Of a DNA stretch of 64,000 bases, positions 48,460-56,828 are shown one piece after another. The translations under genes were made by a program, and so were the position numbers. Under the pieces are notes generated by a model. The model worked only from the letters and a program-made list of their open reading frames with translations, was not told where the DNA came from and searched no databases. Origin of the DNA: Lachnospiraceae bacterium (lineage in GTDB: Bacteria; Bacillota; Clostridia; Lachnospirales; Lachnospiraceae); NCBI GenBank assembly GCA_902363555.1, contig CABJAM010000001.1:1054001-1118000 (forward strand), read 5' to 3'. Each line of letters opens with the position of its first letter. The first letter of the stretch is position 1.

Positions 48460-49140
48460 TTGAACGTGGATATTTTATTTGAAGATGATCAGCTTTTTGT
48501 CGTAGTAAAGCCGCCGGGAATGCCTTCTCAGGCGGAGCGTTCTACTGCTGTGGATATGGTTAGCTATCTTAAAAATTATTTGATGCGAAAGTATCGGAAA
48601 GCAAATCCTTATGTGGCTGTGGTTCACCGACTGGACCGGCCGGTGGGCGGTGTGATGGTTTATGCAAAGACACCGGAGGCAGCGGCTGCTTTAAGCGCTC
48701 AGGTGGCCCGGCGGGCGATTGATAAGACGTACATGGCTGTGGTCTGTGGAACACTGCCGCAGCCCACAGGGCATTTGGAGGATTATCTGAAAAAAGATGG
48801 CCGGACAAACCTGTCTGTGGTCACTGAAAATGCTTCCGATGGCAAGATGGCAGTGCTGGATTATGAGGTGATGGCTGTTAAGGAATATAAGGGCGCTGTG
48901 TATTCTCTTGTTAAAGTTTTTTTGGAGACTGGGCGGCACCATCAGATTCGGGTACAGATGGCTCATGCCGGTGCACCGGTGGCCGGTGATACAAAGTACG
49001 GCAGCCAAATGGACGGTTTTCGTCAGGTTGGGCTGTTTTCTCAGGAACTGGCGTTTGAACATCCGGTAACACATGAGAAAATGCATTTTTGTGCGTCGCC
49101 TTTGGCGGAGCCATTTAAAATTTTTGAAAATATTTTCTAA
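48460..49140 (+). CDS. RluA-family pseudouridine synthase
   Basis: A 226-residue RNA-modifying enzyme that isomerises uridine to pseudouridine. ILFEDDQLFVVVKPPGMPS opens the domain, VVHRLDRPVGGVMVYAKT contains the catalytic Asp (HRLDRPVGG), and LETGRHHQIRVQMAHAGAPVAGDTKYG is the C-terminal RluA box (quoted as LETGRHHQIRVQMAH then AGAPVAGDTKYG). There is no S4 domain, consistent with the short RluA/RluC-like stand-alone type. The start is TTG at 48460, fixed by TGGAGG 10 nt upstream. rRNA or tRNA target not assignable. Confidence 0.9.
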   Translation: MNVDILFEDDQLFVVVKPPGMPSQAERSTAVDMVSYLKNYLMRKYRKANPYVAVVHRLDRPVGGVMVYAKTPEAAAALSAQVARRAIDKTYMAVVCGTLPQPTGHLEDYLKKDGRTNLSVVTENASDGKMAVLDYEVMAVKEYKGAVYSLVKVFLETGRHHQIRVQMAHAGAPVAGDTKYGSQMDGFRQVGLFSQELAFEHPVTHEKMHFCASPLAEPFKIFENIF

Positions 49141-49237
49141 GTCATGCGCATGCGTATAGAATAAGCTTCACATCACATACTATGTCTAAATGACATAAAG
49201 TGACACGCTCTAAAATGAACGGACAGGATGTGAGGCT

Positions 49238-50305
49238 GTGAGGCGGGAAAAAACGCAAAAATATATAAAGCTGTTGCAGGTGATTGTTGTAGCGGCTGCC
49301 GTGTATATCGTATTGAAATATCTGCTGCCACTGTTTGTGCCATTTGTGATCGCCTATTTTATATGCCGCATGTTTTTTCCATGGGCAGAGAAGCTTTCCA
49401 GGAAATTACATCTGCCCCTGACATTGTGCGCTGCCGTTTTAGTATCTGTGGGTGCGGTGATTTTTATAACGCTGCTTGGGATCGCCACATGGTATTTGAT
49501 AACGCAGCTTCAGGCGCTCATTATCCAGGGGCAGGAGCTGGAGCAGCAGGCCAATGCATTTTTCGAGAAGCTCTGCGGTCAGATCGCCAGCTTAACCGGC
49601 AGCCAGAGCATGGCTGTGAGGGATACACTATGCGCCTGGGGCGAAAATCTTATGGCGTACTGGAAGCAGAAGCTGCCGGAGATCATGGCGGGGATCGGGC
49701 TGCCACTGGCCCGGGGGATTGGCACCTTTTTTATTGTTATGACCATTGCATTTGTGGGGGCAGTTCTGCTGATGAAGAATAAGAAGCGGATTAAACGGCA
49801 GGTATACCGCAATATTTTTGCCCGGGAGATTACAAGCCTTACCGGGCGGATCTGCGAAGTTTCAGCGGGATTTTTCCGCTGCCAGTTGATTATTATTGCG
49901 ATTATCGCTGTGGTCCTGAGTGTGGGCCTGAGGCTGATGGGCAACCGTTATGGTATTTTGATCGGCGTTTTGGTCGCCTTTTTGGACGCGCTTCCGGTGA
50001 TCGGCAGTGGAACCGTGCTCGTGCCCTGGGCGGCGGTGAAGCTGTTTTCTGCGGATTATAAGGGCGCTATCGTGCTTGTGGTGCTCTACGCTTTGTGCAC
50101 GATCATCCGGGAATTTCTGGAGCCGCGGCTGATGGGGGATAAGCTGGGGATCAATGAATTTTATATGCTCATGGCGACCTTTATCGGAATCGCGCTGTTT
50201 GGCGTGTGGGGAATATTTCTGGGGCCGCTGGGGATGATTATGATCCTGGAGATATTAAATCAGATGGAGGATCTCTATGGGGATGAAACGGAGCCGGAAA
50301 ATTGA
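49238..50305 (+). CDS. AI-2E/PerM family membrane protein (YtvI-like)
   Basis: A 355-residue polytopic membrane protein with seven to eight hydrophobic segments. IKLLQVIVVAAAVYIVLKYLLP starts it (as two parts IKLLQVIVVAA and AVYIVLKYLLP). LVAFLDALPVIGSGTVLVPWA and GVWGIFLGPLGMI are hallmark loops of the AI-2E exporter/UPF0118 family. The central coiled stretch LEQQANAFFEKL fits as well. The sporulation protein YtvI of Bacillus belongs here, and many Clostridia keep a homologue. Proposed activities for the family include ion/proton antiport. Start GTG 49238. No partner gene is evident. Confidence 0.85.
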   Translation: MRREKTQKYIKLLQVIVVAAAVYIVLKYLLPLFVPFVIAYFICRMFFPWAEKLSRKLHLPLTLCAAVLVSVGAVIFITLLGIATWYLITQLQALIIQGQELEQQANAFFEKLCGQIASLTGSQSMAVRDTLCAWGENLMAYWKQKLPEIMAGIGLPLARGIGTFFIVMTIAFVGAVLLMKNKKRIKRQVYRNIFAREITSLTGRICEVSAGFFRCQLIIIAIIAVVLSVGLRLMGNRYGILIGVLVAFLDALPVIGSGTVLVPWAAVKLFSADYKGAIVLVVLYALCTIIREFLEPRLMGDKLGINEFYMLMATFIGIALFGVWGIFLGPLGMIMILEILNQMEDLYGDETEPEN

Positions 50306-50356
50306 AGGCTGTGCAACAGTTCGCTGATGCTTTAGGATAAAAACGTGTATCCGCCC

Positions 50357-50385
50357 TTGACAAATAGAGTTGGATATTTTAGAAT
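50357..50385 (+). promoter_or_regulatory. Promoter of the proS T-box transcript
   Basis: A perfect TTGACA (50357-50362) and TAGAAT (50380-50385) have a 17-nt spacer, just before the T-box leader. Confidence 0.85.
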
Positions 50386-50390
50386 AGTCC

Positions 50391-50634
50391 GTAAGCAGCG
50401 TTGAAAGGGAATAGTACGCGATGAGATGTGCCCACAGAGAGAAAATCATGGCTGAGAGATTTTTGCACAGATATGGCGGAACCGGCCCCGGAGCTTCATG
50501 CGAGGAGTATGACGTAGACCGGCGTTAACGGCATGAACGAAGAGAGTTGTTTTGTAACAGCTAATAAGGGTGGTACCGCCGAATGGATTCAAAGCCTTTG
50601 GTCCCTTAACCGGGATCAGAGGCCTTTATTTTTT
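50391..50634 (+). promoter_or_regulatory. T-box riboswitch leader of proS
   Basis: Stem I shows an AGAGAG loop at 50443-50448. The T-box core AAGGGTGGTACCGCC lies at about 50567-50581. A terminator stem follows (GCCTTTGGTCCC and GGGATCAGAGGC, then a T-rich run to 50634). Uncharged tRNA-Pro is expected to switch proS on. Several CCN triplets lie in the stem I region (50477-50490), but the specifier could not be fixed by eye. Confidence 0.9.
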
Positions 50635-50764
50635 CTGAACCGGAATGTTACAAAAGTAATGGACAAGGTGCCGGATGCGTGATGCGAAGCGGATCAGGAT
50701 GCGTGCGCCCGGTGCAAAACAGCCCCGATGACAGATTCGGCGGCAGAAAAAAGGAGAGTGCATT

Positions 50765-52198
50765 ATGGCAAAGGAAAAGAAGCTGGTGGAAGCCATCACT
50801 TCCATGAGTGAGGACTTCACCCAATGGTACACAGATGTTGTAAAAAAGGCGGAGCTTATTGATTATTCATCCGTAAGAGGATGTATGATTTTAAGACCAA
50901 ACGGTTATGCCCTGTGGGAAAATATCCAGAAGGAGCTGGACCGGCGTTTTAAAGAAACCGGTGTGGAAAATGTTTACATGCCCATGTTTATACCTGAGAG
51001 TCTTTTACAGAAGGAAAAGGACCATGTGGAGGGATTTGCGCCGGAAGTTGCCTGGGTGACCCACGGCGGCCTGGAGCCTCTGACAGAGCGTTTGTGCGTA
51101 CGCCCTACCTCTGAAACACTGTTTTGCGATCTTTATGCCAAGATCATCCAGTCCCACAGAGATCTGCCAAAGCTGTACAATCAGTGGTGCTCGGTTGTGC
51201 GTTGGGAAAAGACGACCCGTCCTTTCCTGCGTTCTATGGAGTTTTTATGGCAGGAAGGCCATACGGCGCATGCGACAGCCGAAGAAGCTGAGGAGCGTAC
51301 AATCCAGATGCTGAATGTTTATTCGGATTTCTGTGAGCAGGTGTTGGCGATCCCAATGATCAAGGGCCGCAAGACCGACAAGGAGAAGTTTGCCGGGGCT
51401 CATTCCACCTATACGATCGAAGCGCTGATGCATGACGGCAAGGCTCTTCAGTCCGGAACAAGCCATAATTTCGGTGATGGCTTTGCAAAGGCCTTCGGTA
51501 TCCAGTATACGAATAAGGATAATAAGCTGGAATATGTGCATCAGACCTCATGGGGAATGTCCACACGTATTATCGGCGCTATTATCATGGTTCACGGCGA
51601 TGACAGCGGTCTTGTACTGCCTCCAAGAATCGCACCCACACAGGTGATGGTGATTCCTATTGCCCAGCATAAGGAAGGCGTTCTGGAAGCGGCTGCTGAA
51701 ATTAAGAACAAGCTTACGGCTTTCCGCACAAAGCTGGATGATTCCGATAAAAACCCCGGATTCAAATTTGCTAATCAGGAAATGCTTGGTATTCCTGTGC
51801 GTATTGAGATTGGACCCAAGGATGTGGAGGCTGGCCAGACCGTGATCGTCCGCCGGGATACCCGTGAAAAGGAAATCGTTTCTCTGGAGAATATCGAGGA
51901 GAGCGTAGAACGCATCCTTAATAAGATGCAGAGCGACATGCTTGAGCGGGCCAGAGCTCATCGGGATGCACATACGTATCAGGCTGTGGATTATGAAGAA
52001 TTTAAGGATGCCATTGCCAATAAGCCCGGTTTTGTGAAGGCGATGTGGTGTGGTGATGAAGCCTGTGAAAATAAGATCAAGGAGGATACGACAGCAACCT
52101 CCAGATGTATGCCATTTGAGCAGGAGCACATTTCCGATGTGTGCGTATGCTGTGGAAAACCTGCCAAGGCCCTTGTTTATTGGGGTAAGGCTTATTAA
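50765..52198 (+). CDS. proS: Prolyl-tRNA synthetase, short (archaeal/eukaryal-like) type
   Basis: A 477-residue class II aminoacyl-tRNA synthetase that charges tRNA-Pro. Motif 2/3-type segments are visible: RPTSETLFCDLYAKIIQSH, WCSVVRWEKTTRPFLRSMEF and FLWQEGHTAHAT, with SFGMSTR-like TSWGMSTRIIGAIIM. A C-terminal zinc-type domain has CGDEACENKI and CVCCGKPAKALVYWGKAY ending in the typical Tyr. There is no editing insertion, so this is the roughly 480-residue type (ProS type 3), not the 570-residue E. coli type. It is preceded by a T-box leader. AAGGAGAG lies before the ATG. A single-gene transcript ended by a strong terminator. Confidence 0.95.
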   Translation: MAKEKKLVEAITSMSEDFTQWYTDVVKKAELIDYSSVRGCMILRPNGYALWENIQKELDRRFKETGVENVYMPMFIPESLLQKEKDHVEGFAPEVAWVTHGGLEPLTERLCVRPTSETLFCDLYAKIIQSHRDLPKLYNQWCSVVRWEKTTRPFLRSMEFLWQEGHTAHATAEEAEERTIQMLNVYSDFCEQVLAIPMIKGRKTDKEKFAGAHSTYTIEALMHDGKALQSGTSHNFGDGFAKAFGIQYTNKDNKLEYVHQTSWGMSTRIIGAIIMVHGDDSGLVLPPRIAPTQVMVIPIAQHKEGVLEAAAEIKNKLTAFRTKLDDSDKNPGFKFANQEMLGIPVRIEIGPKDVEAGQTVIVRRDTREKEIVSLENIEESVERILNKMQSDMLERARAHRDAHTYQAVDYEEFKDAIANKPGFVKAMWCGDEACENKIKEDTTATSRCMPFEQEHISDVCVCCGKPAKALVYWGKAY

Positions 52199-52204
52199 AA
52201 ATTA

Positions 52205-52258
52205 AAGGCGCCCGGCAAAGCAATACTCAATCTGTATTACTTTGCCAGGTGCCTTTTT
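52205..52258 (+). terminator. Terminator of proS
   Basis: A long stem AGGCGCCCGGCAAAG / CTTTGCCAGGTGCCT with an inner AATAC/GTATT and a following run of T. Confidence 0.88.
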
Positions 52259-52319
52259 ATGTCGGAGGGATGTTTGTAGACCGGAGCAGGAATCCGGGCC
52301 GGGTCTTAATGGTAACCGT

Positions 52320-53237
52320 TTAAATGCCCTGTATTTCTGCCTTTTTGGGAACAACGGCGCCTCTTTTTTCTGAGAGGAAAAGGCCGGTCAGTGTCAGAAG
52401 GATGCCTGCCAGCGCTGCTTTTGTGATGGATTCGTGAAGAATCAGCGCGGATGTTAAAGTGGTGATGACCGGCACCATATAAATGTAGACGCTTGTTTTG
52501 ACAGATCCCAGAACCTTAACGGAAAAGTTCCATGTGACAAAGCACAGGGCGGAGGCTCCAAATCCCAGGAACAGAAGGTTAGCCAGGTTTTTGGGAGCAA
52601 TAAGTGCTTGTGTGGAAACGTTAAAGTCCATGGTAAAGAGGACCGGGATCATAAAAATCAAACCATAAAAGAATATGCGGCGGGTCACCTGGATCGTATT
52701 ATAGCCCCAAGCGCTGATTTTCTTTGTCAGGGTGGAATAGACAGCCCAGATCACTGCAGCGATGATGGCTAAAAAGTCTCCCAGCGGGTTGACTGCCAGT
52801 GTTTGACCGCTGCTGAAGCTGATCAGACAGATTCCGGCCATGGCGATGATAAAGCCGGCAAAGAAACGGGCGGTGGGCCGCCGGCCCTTTAAAAAGATGC
52901 AGCCAAAGATTGCCGTAAAAAATGGGGCAATGGATATAATGACGCCCACGTTGGAGGCCATTGTGTAGGTCAGGGCGATATTTTCAAATAAGTAATATAG
53001 GGTCACGCCGCATAAGCCCGCGGCGGCAAACAGCCATTCATGCCTGCGGGAGTCAAGCGTCAGCCTTTTGGGCCGTACAAGCCACAGAGCCGCGTAGCCG
53101 ATGGTAAAACGAATAAACAGTATTTCAATGGGCGAAAAGTCATTTAAGAGTACCTTTGTTGATATAAAAGTGGTGCCCCAGATCAGGATAGTGACAAAAG
53201 CGGCCAGATGTCCGGCAGCGGTTTTATTTGTGGACAT
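52320..53237 (-). CDS. EamA-family drug/metabolite transporter
   Basis: A 305-residue protein with ten predicted hydrophobic segments in two EamA repeats: FVTILIWGTTFISTKVLLNDFSP opens the first (parts FVTILIWGTTFI and STKVLLNDFSP), and LGDFLAIIAAVIWAVYSTLTKK the second (LGDFLAIIAAVIWA, VYSTLTKK). Family members export amino acids, metabolites or drugs by proton antiport. The ATG at 53237 is chosen because GGAGGAAAA precedes it. It overlaps the end of the AraC gene by 14 nt, so the two are co-transcribed and the regulator probably controls its own transporter. Confidence 0.88.
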   Translation of the reverse strand: MSTNKTAAGHLAAFVTILIWGTTFISTKVLLNDFSPIEILFIRFTIGYAALWLVRPKRLTLDSRRHEWLFAAAGLCGVTLYYLFENIALTYTMASNVGVIISIAPFFTAIFGCIFLKGRRPTARFFAGFIIAMAGICLISFSSGQTLAVNPLGDFLAIIAAVIWAVYSTLTKKISAWGYNTIQVTRRIFFYGLIFMIPVLFTMDFNVSTQALIAPKNLANLLFLGFGASALCFVTWNFSVKVLGSVKTSVYIYMVPVITTLTSALILHESITKAALAGILLTLTGLFLSEKRGAVVPKKAEIQGI

Positions 53238-54231
53238 GTTTATTTTCCTCCGATTCCTTTGGTACATCAGCCCCGATGGGAACGTGCTTCGTCGATTTCT
53301 TTGGCACATCAGCCCCGATGGGAATGTGCTCCGTGCCCGCAGACGTTACTGCGCTGGTTTCTTCGCAGCCGCTTAAGTTTTCAAAGCTGCGGCATTTTTC
53401 ATTGGCTGAGCTGCCTGTGAAAATACGCTGGTACTGCTTGGGCGTCAGGCCGATAAATTCTTTAAAAAAGTTGGTAAAGTGACTCTGGTCGGAAAATCCG
53501 GCCATCATGGCGGCGTCAATAGGGGGCACGCCATCCTGAAGAAACTGTTTGGCCCGGTCCAGTCGGATGGTTTGAAGATAGCGGTAGGGCGACACGCCGA
53601 CCTGTTTTGTAAAAGCGCGGAGCAGATAGGACTTGCCGAAACTTGTCATGGACAACAGATCGTCCAGGGTGATGTTATCCGAAAAATGCTCCTCCATATA
53701 TGTGCAAAGCGTCTGAATCTGCGGACCCGGCTCCGATATGCCGGCTTCGTTAAATGGGGCCGCATATTCCAGGAGAACCTGCTCCAGCAGGAAAAACAGC
53801 GCCTCCTCCCGGGCCAGCCGCGGGGCACGCTCGACGATGGTCTTATAAAGATTGCCCAGAGACTGGGTGATATCGCTTTGATAAACCACATTGCAGGTAA
53901 ATCGGGGCATAGAGTCCTGCCCGGTGATCTCACGGGCGAAGCGTTCCATGACCTCTGGTTTTATGTTAACTGCCCGGTAGTCCAGCAGCTCTCCGTTTAA
54001 AGGCGCGCAGTAGTGGTTATCCCGCGGATTAAATAAGATCAGATCCCCGGCGGACAGATCGTATTCCCGGTCTTTGCACCACAGGTGCCGCCGTCCGCCC
54101 TCCACAAAGCCGATAACATAGTACTCGTGGAAGTGGTTAGGAAATTTCTGTACGATCCCGCTCAGATTATAAGCTTCAATATCCAGATCGCGGTCATAAT
54201 AAACATGCCGCTGTTCCTGCTCCATTAACAT
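53224..54231 (-). CDS. AraC-family transcriptional regulator with duplicated tail
   Basis: A 335-residue regulator. The N-terminal cupin sensor (about 20-150) shows FPNHFHEYYVIGFVEGG and DLSAGDLILFNPRDNHYC. The double HTH (about 180-280) has ITLDDLLSMTSFGKSYLLRAF and IDAAMMAGFSDQSHFTNFFKEFIGLTPKQY (quoted as IDAAMMAGFSDQSHF and FKEFIGLTPKQY), the AraC signature. After it the last 55 residues are a low-complexity tail with HIPIGADVPKKS/HVPIGADVPKES, a duplicated 14-residue unit not expected in the family. AAAGGAG precedes the ATG. Effector unknown; an amino acid or metabolite exported by the downstream EamA protein is plausible. Confidence 0.88.
   Translation of the reverse strand: MLMEQEQRHVYYDRDLDIEAYNLSGIVQKFPNHFHEYYVIGFVEGGRRHLWCKDREYDLSAGDLILFNPRDNHYCAPLNGELLDYRAVNIKPEVMERFAREITGQDSMPRFTCNVVYQSDITQSLGNLYKTIVERAPRLAREEALFFLLEQVLLEYAAPFNEAGISEPGPQIQTLCTYMEEHFSDNITLDDLLSMTSFGKSYLLRAFTKQVGVSPYRYLQTIRLDRAKQFLQDGVPPIDAAMMAGFSDQSHFTNFFKEFIGLTPKQYQRIFTGSSANEKCRSFENLSGCEETSAVTSAGTEHIPIGADVPKKSTKHVPIGADVPKESEENKHVHK
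53252..53335 (-). repeat. 42-bp in-frame duplication in the AraC tail
   Basis: Units 53252-53293 and 53294-53335 are near-identical and encode (H/V)PIGADVPK(K/E)S-type 14-residue repeats at the C-terminus of the AraC regulator. Confidence 0.8.
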
Positions 54232-54248
54232 TTTTCCTGCTCCTTTCC

Positions 54249-54278
54249 AGTATAATAATACATATTATAATTTGTCAG
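54249..54278 (-). promoter_or_regulatory. Promoter of the AraC-EamA operon
   Basis: On the minus strand CTGACA (54273-54278) and TATACT (54249-54254) are 18 nt apart. The -35 lies inside the first 64-bp repeat unit, so the repeat and promoter overlap. Confidence 0.65.
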
Positions 54279-54398
54279 GGATTTCCGAAGGAAATCGTTG
54301 ACCAGCTTGTGCATCAGCACAATACATATTATAATTTGTCACCAATTTCCGGAGGAAATTGATGACCTTCTTGCCCATCAGGGCAATTCATATTATAA
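54257..54398. repeat. 64-bp tandem repeat with two covarying hairpins
   Basis: Units 54257-54320 and 54321-54384 and a 14-nt partial third copy have a period of exactly 64. Each has hairpin A, GATTTCC-GAA-GGAAATC in unit 1 and AATTTCC-GGA-GGAAATT in unit 2. Each also has hairpin B, GTGC-ATCA-GCAC in unit 1 and GCCC-ATCA-GGGC in unit 2. In both, differences on one arm are matched by compensating differences on the other. A conserved ATATTATAATTTGTCA precedes each. It lies between the divergent AraC and MarR genes. Confidence 0.9.
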
Positions 54399-54460
54399 CA
54401 GAATCTCGTTTAAATTTCTTGTATGATATAACACCACATTTATTTTATTATATGTAAGGA

Positions 54461-54489
54461 TTGACGGCTGCAAGCCATAATGGTATAAT
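54461..54489 (+). promoter_or_regulatory. Promoter of the MarR-ABC exporter operon
   Basis: TTGACG (54461-54466) and TATAAT (54484-54489) have a 17-nt spacer, giving a leader of about 50 nt. MarR autoregulation would act here. Confidence 0.8.
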
Positions 54490-54547
54490 CTGCTAAAAAG
54501 GTTGATGCTACAACTAAATAAGGAACGAAAGGGAGCTGGTTCTAAAA

Positions 54548-55060
54548 ATGGATAATACAAAGCGTCAGATGACGAAGATTGCACGCGAGGTCAACAAGCT
54601 GGCTGTGCGTATGATGAAAGAGGAGGGGATTGGAAGCGGGGAATTTGACCTGATTCATCTGGTCCGGCATCAGCCTGGGATATCACAAAGGGATGCCGGC
54701 CAGAACCTGAATATGGATAAAGGGGCCGTGGCCCGGCGGGCCGTCCGTCTGGAGCAGAAGGGGTATCTTTTGCGGAAGGAAAATCCCACCGACGGGAGAA
54801 GCCGCCTGCTCTATGCTACCCCCAAAGCCGATTCCCTGAAAAATTCCAAAGCTGCCGTGGAAGCTGCGTTTTACGAATGGCTGCTGGAAGAACTTACGGA
54901 GGACGAGCGCAGCCGCTTTTGCGAGACATTGGGAAAGCTGTATCTGCGCTCAAAAGCTGAAAGCCGCAGCGGTTTCCCACATATCTATGAGCGGCTTGGC
55001 GTCCTGGGAGATGGCGATACAGCGCCTGCAAAGAAGGAGGGAACCGATGGCGGTAACTGA
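54548..55060 (+). CDS. MarR-family transcriptional regulator
   Basis: A 170-residue winged-helix regulator. EFDLIHLVRHQPGISQRDAGQNLNMDKGAVARRAVRLEQKGYLLRKENPTDGRSRLLYAT spans the HTH and wing (key parts: GISQRDAGQNLNMDKGAVAR for the recognition helix and NPTDGRSRLLY for the wing, the DxRSR motif). Terminal helices for dimerisation flank it. The last 14 nt overlap the first ABC gene, whose ribosome site lies in the MarR coding region. The arrangement implies repression of the two exporter genes until a ligand or drug binds. Confidence 0.9.
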   Translation: MDNTKRQMTKIAREVNKLAVRMMKEEGIGSGEFDLIHLVRHQPGISQRDAGQNLNMDKGAVARRAVRLEQKGYLLRKENPTDGRSRLLYATPKADSLKNSKAAVEAAFYEWLLEELTEDERSRFCETLGKLYLRSKAESRSGFPHIYERLGVLGDGDTAPAKKEGTDGGN

Positions 55061-56828
55061 TGGGAAGAAGGATACGCTCAGAGCTTATATCATGCCTGAA
55101 AAGCTGACACTTGGCGTTGTGGCTGTATCCGGTATTATTTACAATGCCGGCATGACCGCAGGTCCGTGGTTTGAAGGAAAGCTTGCCCAGTACCTTAGCG
55201 ATATTATCGGTGGGAGCCGCTGGGTTAACGAAATGGTAAGACTTGGCATTACCTATGTGCTGGTCATCCTCATTGTTCAGTCGATGCGGTATGTAAAGCG
55301 GCTTTACGTAAGAAAATTTGCAAATCACATGAATCGTGATATGAAGGAAGCTCTGTATCACAGTATACTTGCAAAAAACAGGCGCCAGCTTGAAAAGGAG
55401 GGAATCGGTCCTCTGATGACAAAGGCTGCCGCAGATGTGGATGCCTGCGTGGAAGGTATACGAAAGTTCACCACGGAAATATTTGATACCGGAGTTGTCA
55501 TGCTCGCATATCTGATCATGCTGCTCGGCTATGACTGGCGGCTGACGCTACTGTCCATGCTGTTTCCACCGGTGGCTTATGGGATTGCCAATAAACTGAA
55601 GAAAGTTATAACAAGCAGCGCCCATGCGTATAAGGAAAGTGAAGGACGGCTGAACGAGGCGACCTATGACCGGGTGGGAAATGCCATGACCTATCGGATA
55701 TACGGACGGGAATCCGGGCGGGATGGCGTCTACGAGGCGTGCCTGAAGGATTATGAAAAGAAAGCGGTCCGCGCGAATATATGGGAAAATTCCATGCAGC
55801 CGGTCTACCAGGTGATATCCATGGTTGGCGCTGTCTGTATCCTCTGGTTTGGCGGAAAAAATGTGCTGGGCCAGGGCTGGACATCCTGGGATATCGCCGC
55901 ATTTGTCACATTTTTATCCTGTTTTACAAAGCTGGCTTCCAAATCCTCCAAGGCTGCAAAGCTTTTTAATTCGGTGCAGAAGGCCGCTGTTTCCTGGAAA
56001 CGGATATTGCCGCTGCTGGCGGGAGATGAGGCTAAAATTGATTTAATGGAAGCTAAGGCTGGTACAGCCAATTCTATGGCAGGAGCAGCAGATGAGAAAT
56101 GGATGTCTGAGAAGGATACGACATCCCAAAAATCTGTGATCGTCCAAAATGTATCCTTTAGTTATCCCAATGGCCCCAAAATCCTTTCCAATGTATCCTT
56201 TGGGGCAGATGCGGGTGAAATCATTGGAGTTACCGGCCCGGTGGCCTGCGGAAAATCCACATTGGGCAAGCTGTTTTTGAAAGAATTTCCTTACGATGGG
56301 CAAATATTGGTGAGGGGCAGCGCTGTATATATGGGGCATGAATCGGAGCTGATCAGTGGAACGATTGAAGATAATATTCTTCTTGGTTCTGAGGGCGACC
56401 CGTGGGAAGCCTTGTCCTGGGTGCGGATGGATGAGGAAGTAAGGCAAATGCCGGAGGGCATCCATTCCAGAATTGGAAACGGCGGCGTCACACTGTCCGG
56501 CGGGCAGCAGGACCGGATCGCACTGGCCAGAACGCTGTTTCACCGGAAAGAGTTGTTAGTACTGGACGATCCGTTTTCAGCCGTGGATATGAAGACGGAG
56601 AGGGAAATTTTTCAAAATATAAAAAGTTTGTCAGGCGGCGGTACGGTGCTGATCATTTCCCATCGTCTGGCACTGTTTCCGCAAATGGATCAGGTGCTGT
56701 GGATGTCCGGCGGCAGAGTCACCGCATCTACCCACGAACGCCTGATGGCTGAGAACCCGGAATATGTCCGTTTATATGAAGCCCAGAATGCTGCGGCCGA
56801 CCCTTCGGAAGGTGGTGCTTCAAAATGA
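55047..56828 (+). CDS. ABC exporter half-transporter (degenerate-site Walker B)
   Basis: A 593-residue exporter subunit with six hydrophobic segments (about 20-320) and an ATPase. Walker A GPVACGKST (unusual VAC before GKST), signature LSGGQQDRIALART and Walker B LLVLDDPFSAVD, with Asp for the catalytic Glu. The ATG at 55047 is set by AAGGAGG and lies inside the MarR gene. It overlaps its partner by 4 nt. The short linker SFGADAGEIIGVT before Walker A is normal. Function as a drug or metabolite exporter is inferred from the MarR linkage. Confidence 0.9.
   Translation: MAVTDGKKDTLRAYIMPEKLTLGVVAVSGIIYNAGMTAGPWFEGKLAQYLSDIIGGSRWVNEMVRLGITYVLVILIVQSMRYVKRLYVRKFANHMNRDMKEALYHSILAKNRRQLEKEGIGPLMTKAAADVDACVEGIRKFTTEIFDTGVVMLAYLIMLLGYDWRLTLLSMLFPPVAYGIANKLKKVITSSAHAYKESEGRLNEATYDRVGNAMTYRIYGRESGRDGVYEACLKDYEKKAVRANIWENSMQPVYQVISMVGAVCILWFGGKNVLGQGWTSWDIAAFVTFLSCFTKLASKSSKAAKLFNSVQKAAVSWKRILPLLAGDEAKIDLMEAKAGTANSMAGAADEKWMSEKDTTSQKSVIVQNVSFSYPNGPKILSNVSFGADAGEIIGVTGPVACGKSTLGKLFLKEFPYDGQILVRGSAVYMGHESELISGTIEDNILLGSEGDPWEALSWVRMDEEVRQMPEGIHSRIGNGGVTLSGGQQDRIALARTLFHRKELLVLDDPFSAVDMKTEREIFQNIKSLSGGGTVLIISHRLALFPQMDQVLWMSGGRVTASTHERLMAENPEYVRLYEAQNAAADPSEGGASK

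Noticed and set aside
54257..54398. CRISPR array
   Set aside because: The repeat is contiguous with no spacers, has two hairpins per unit and only two units; no cas genes.
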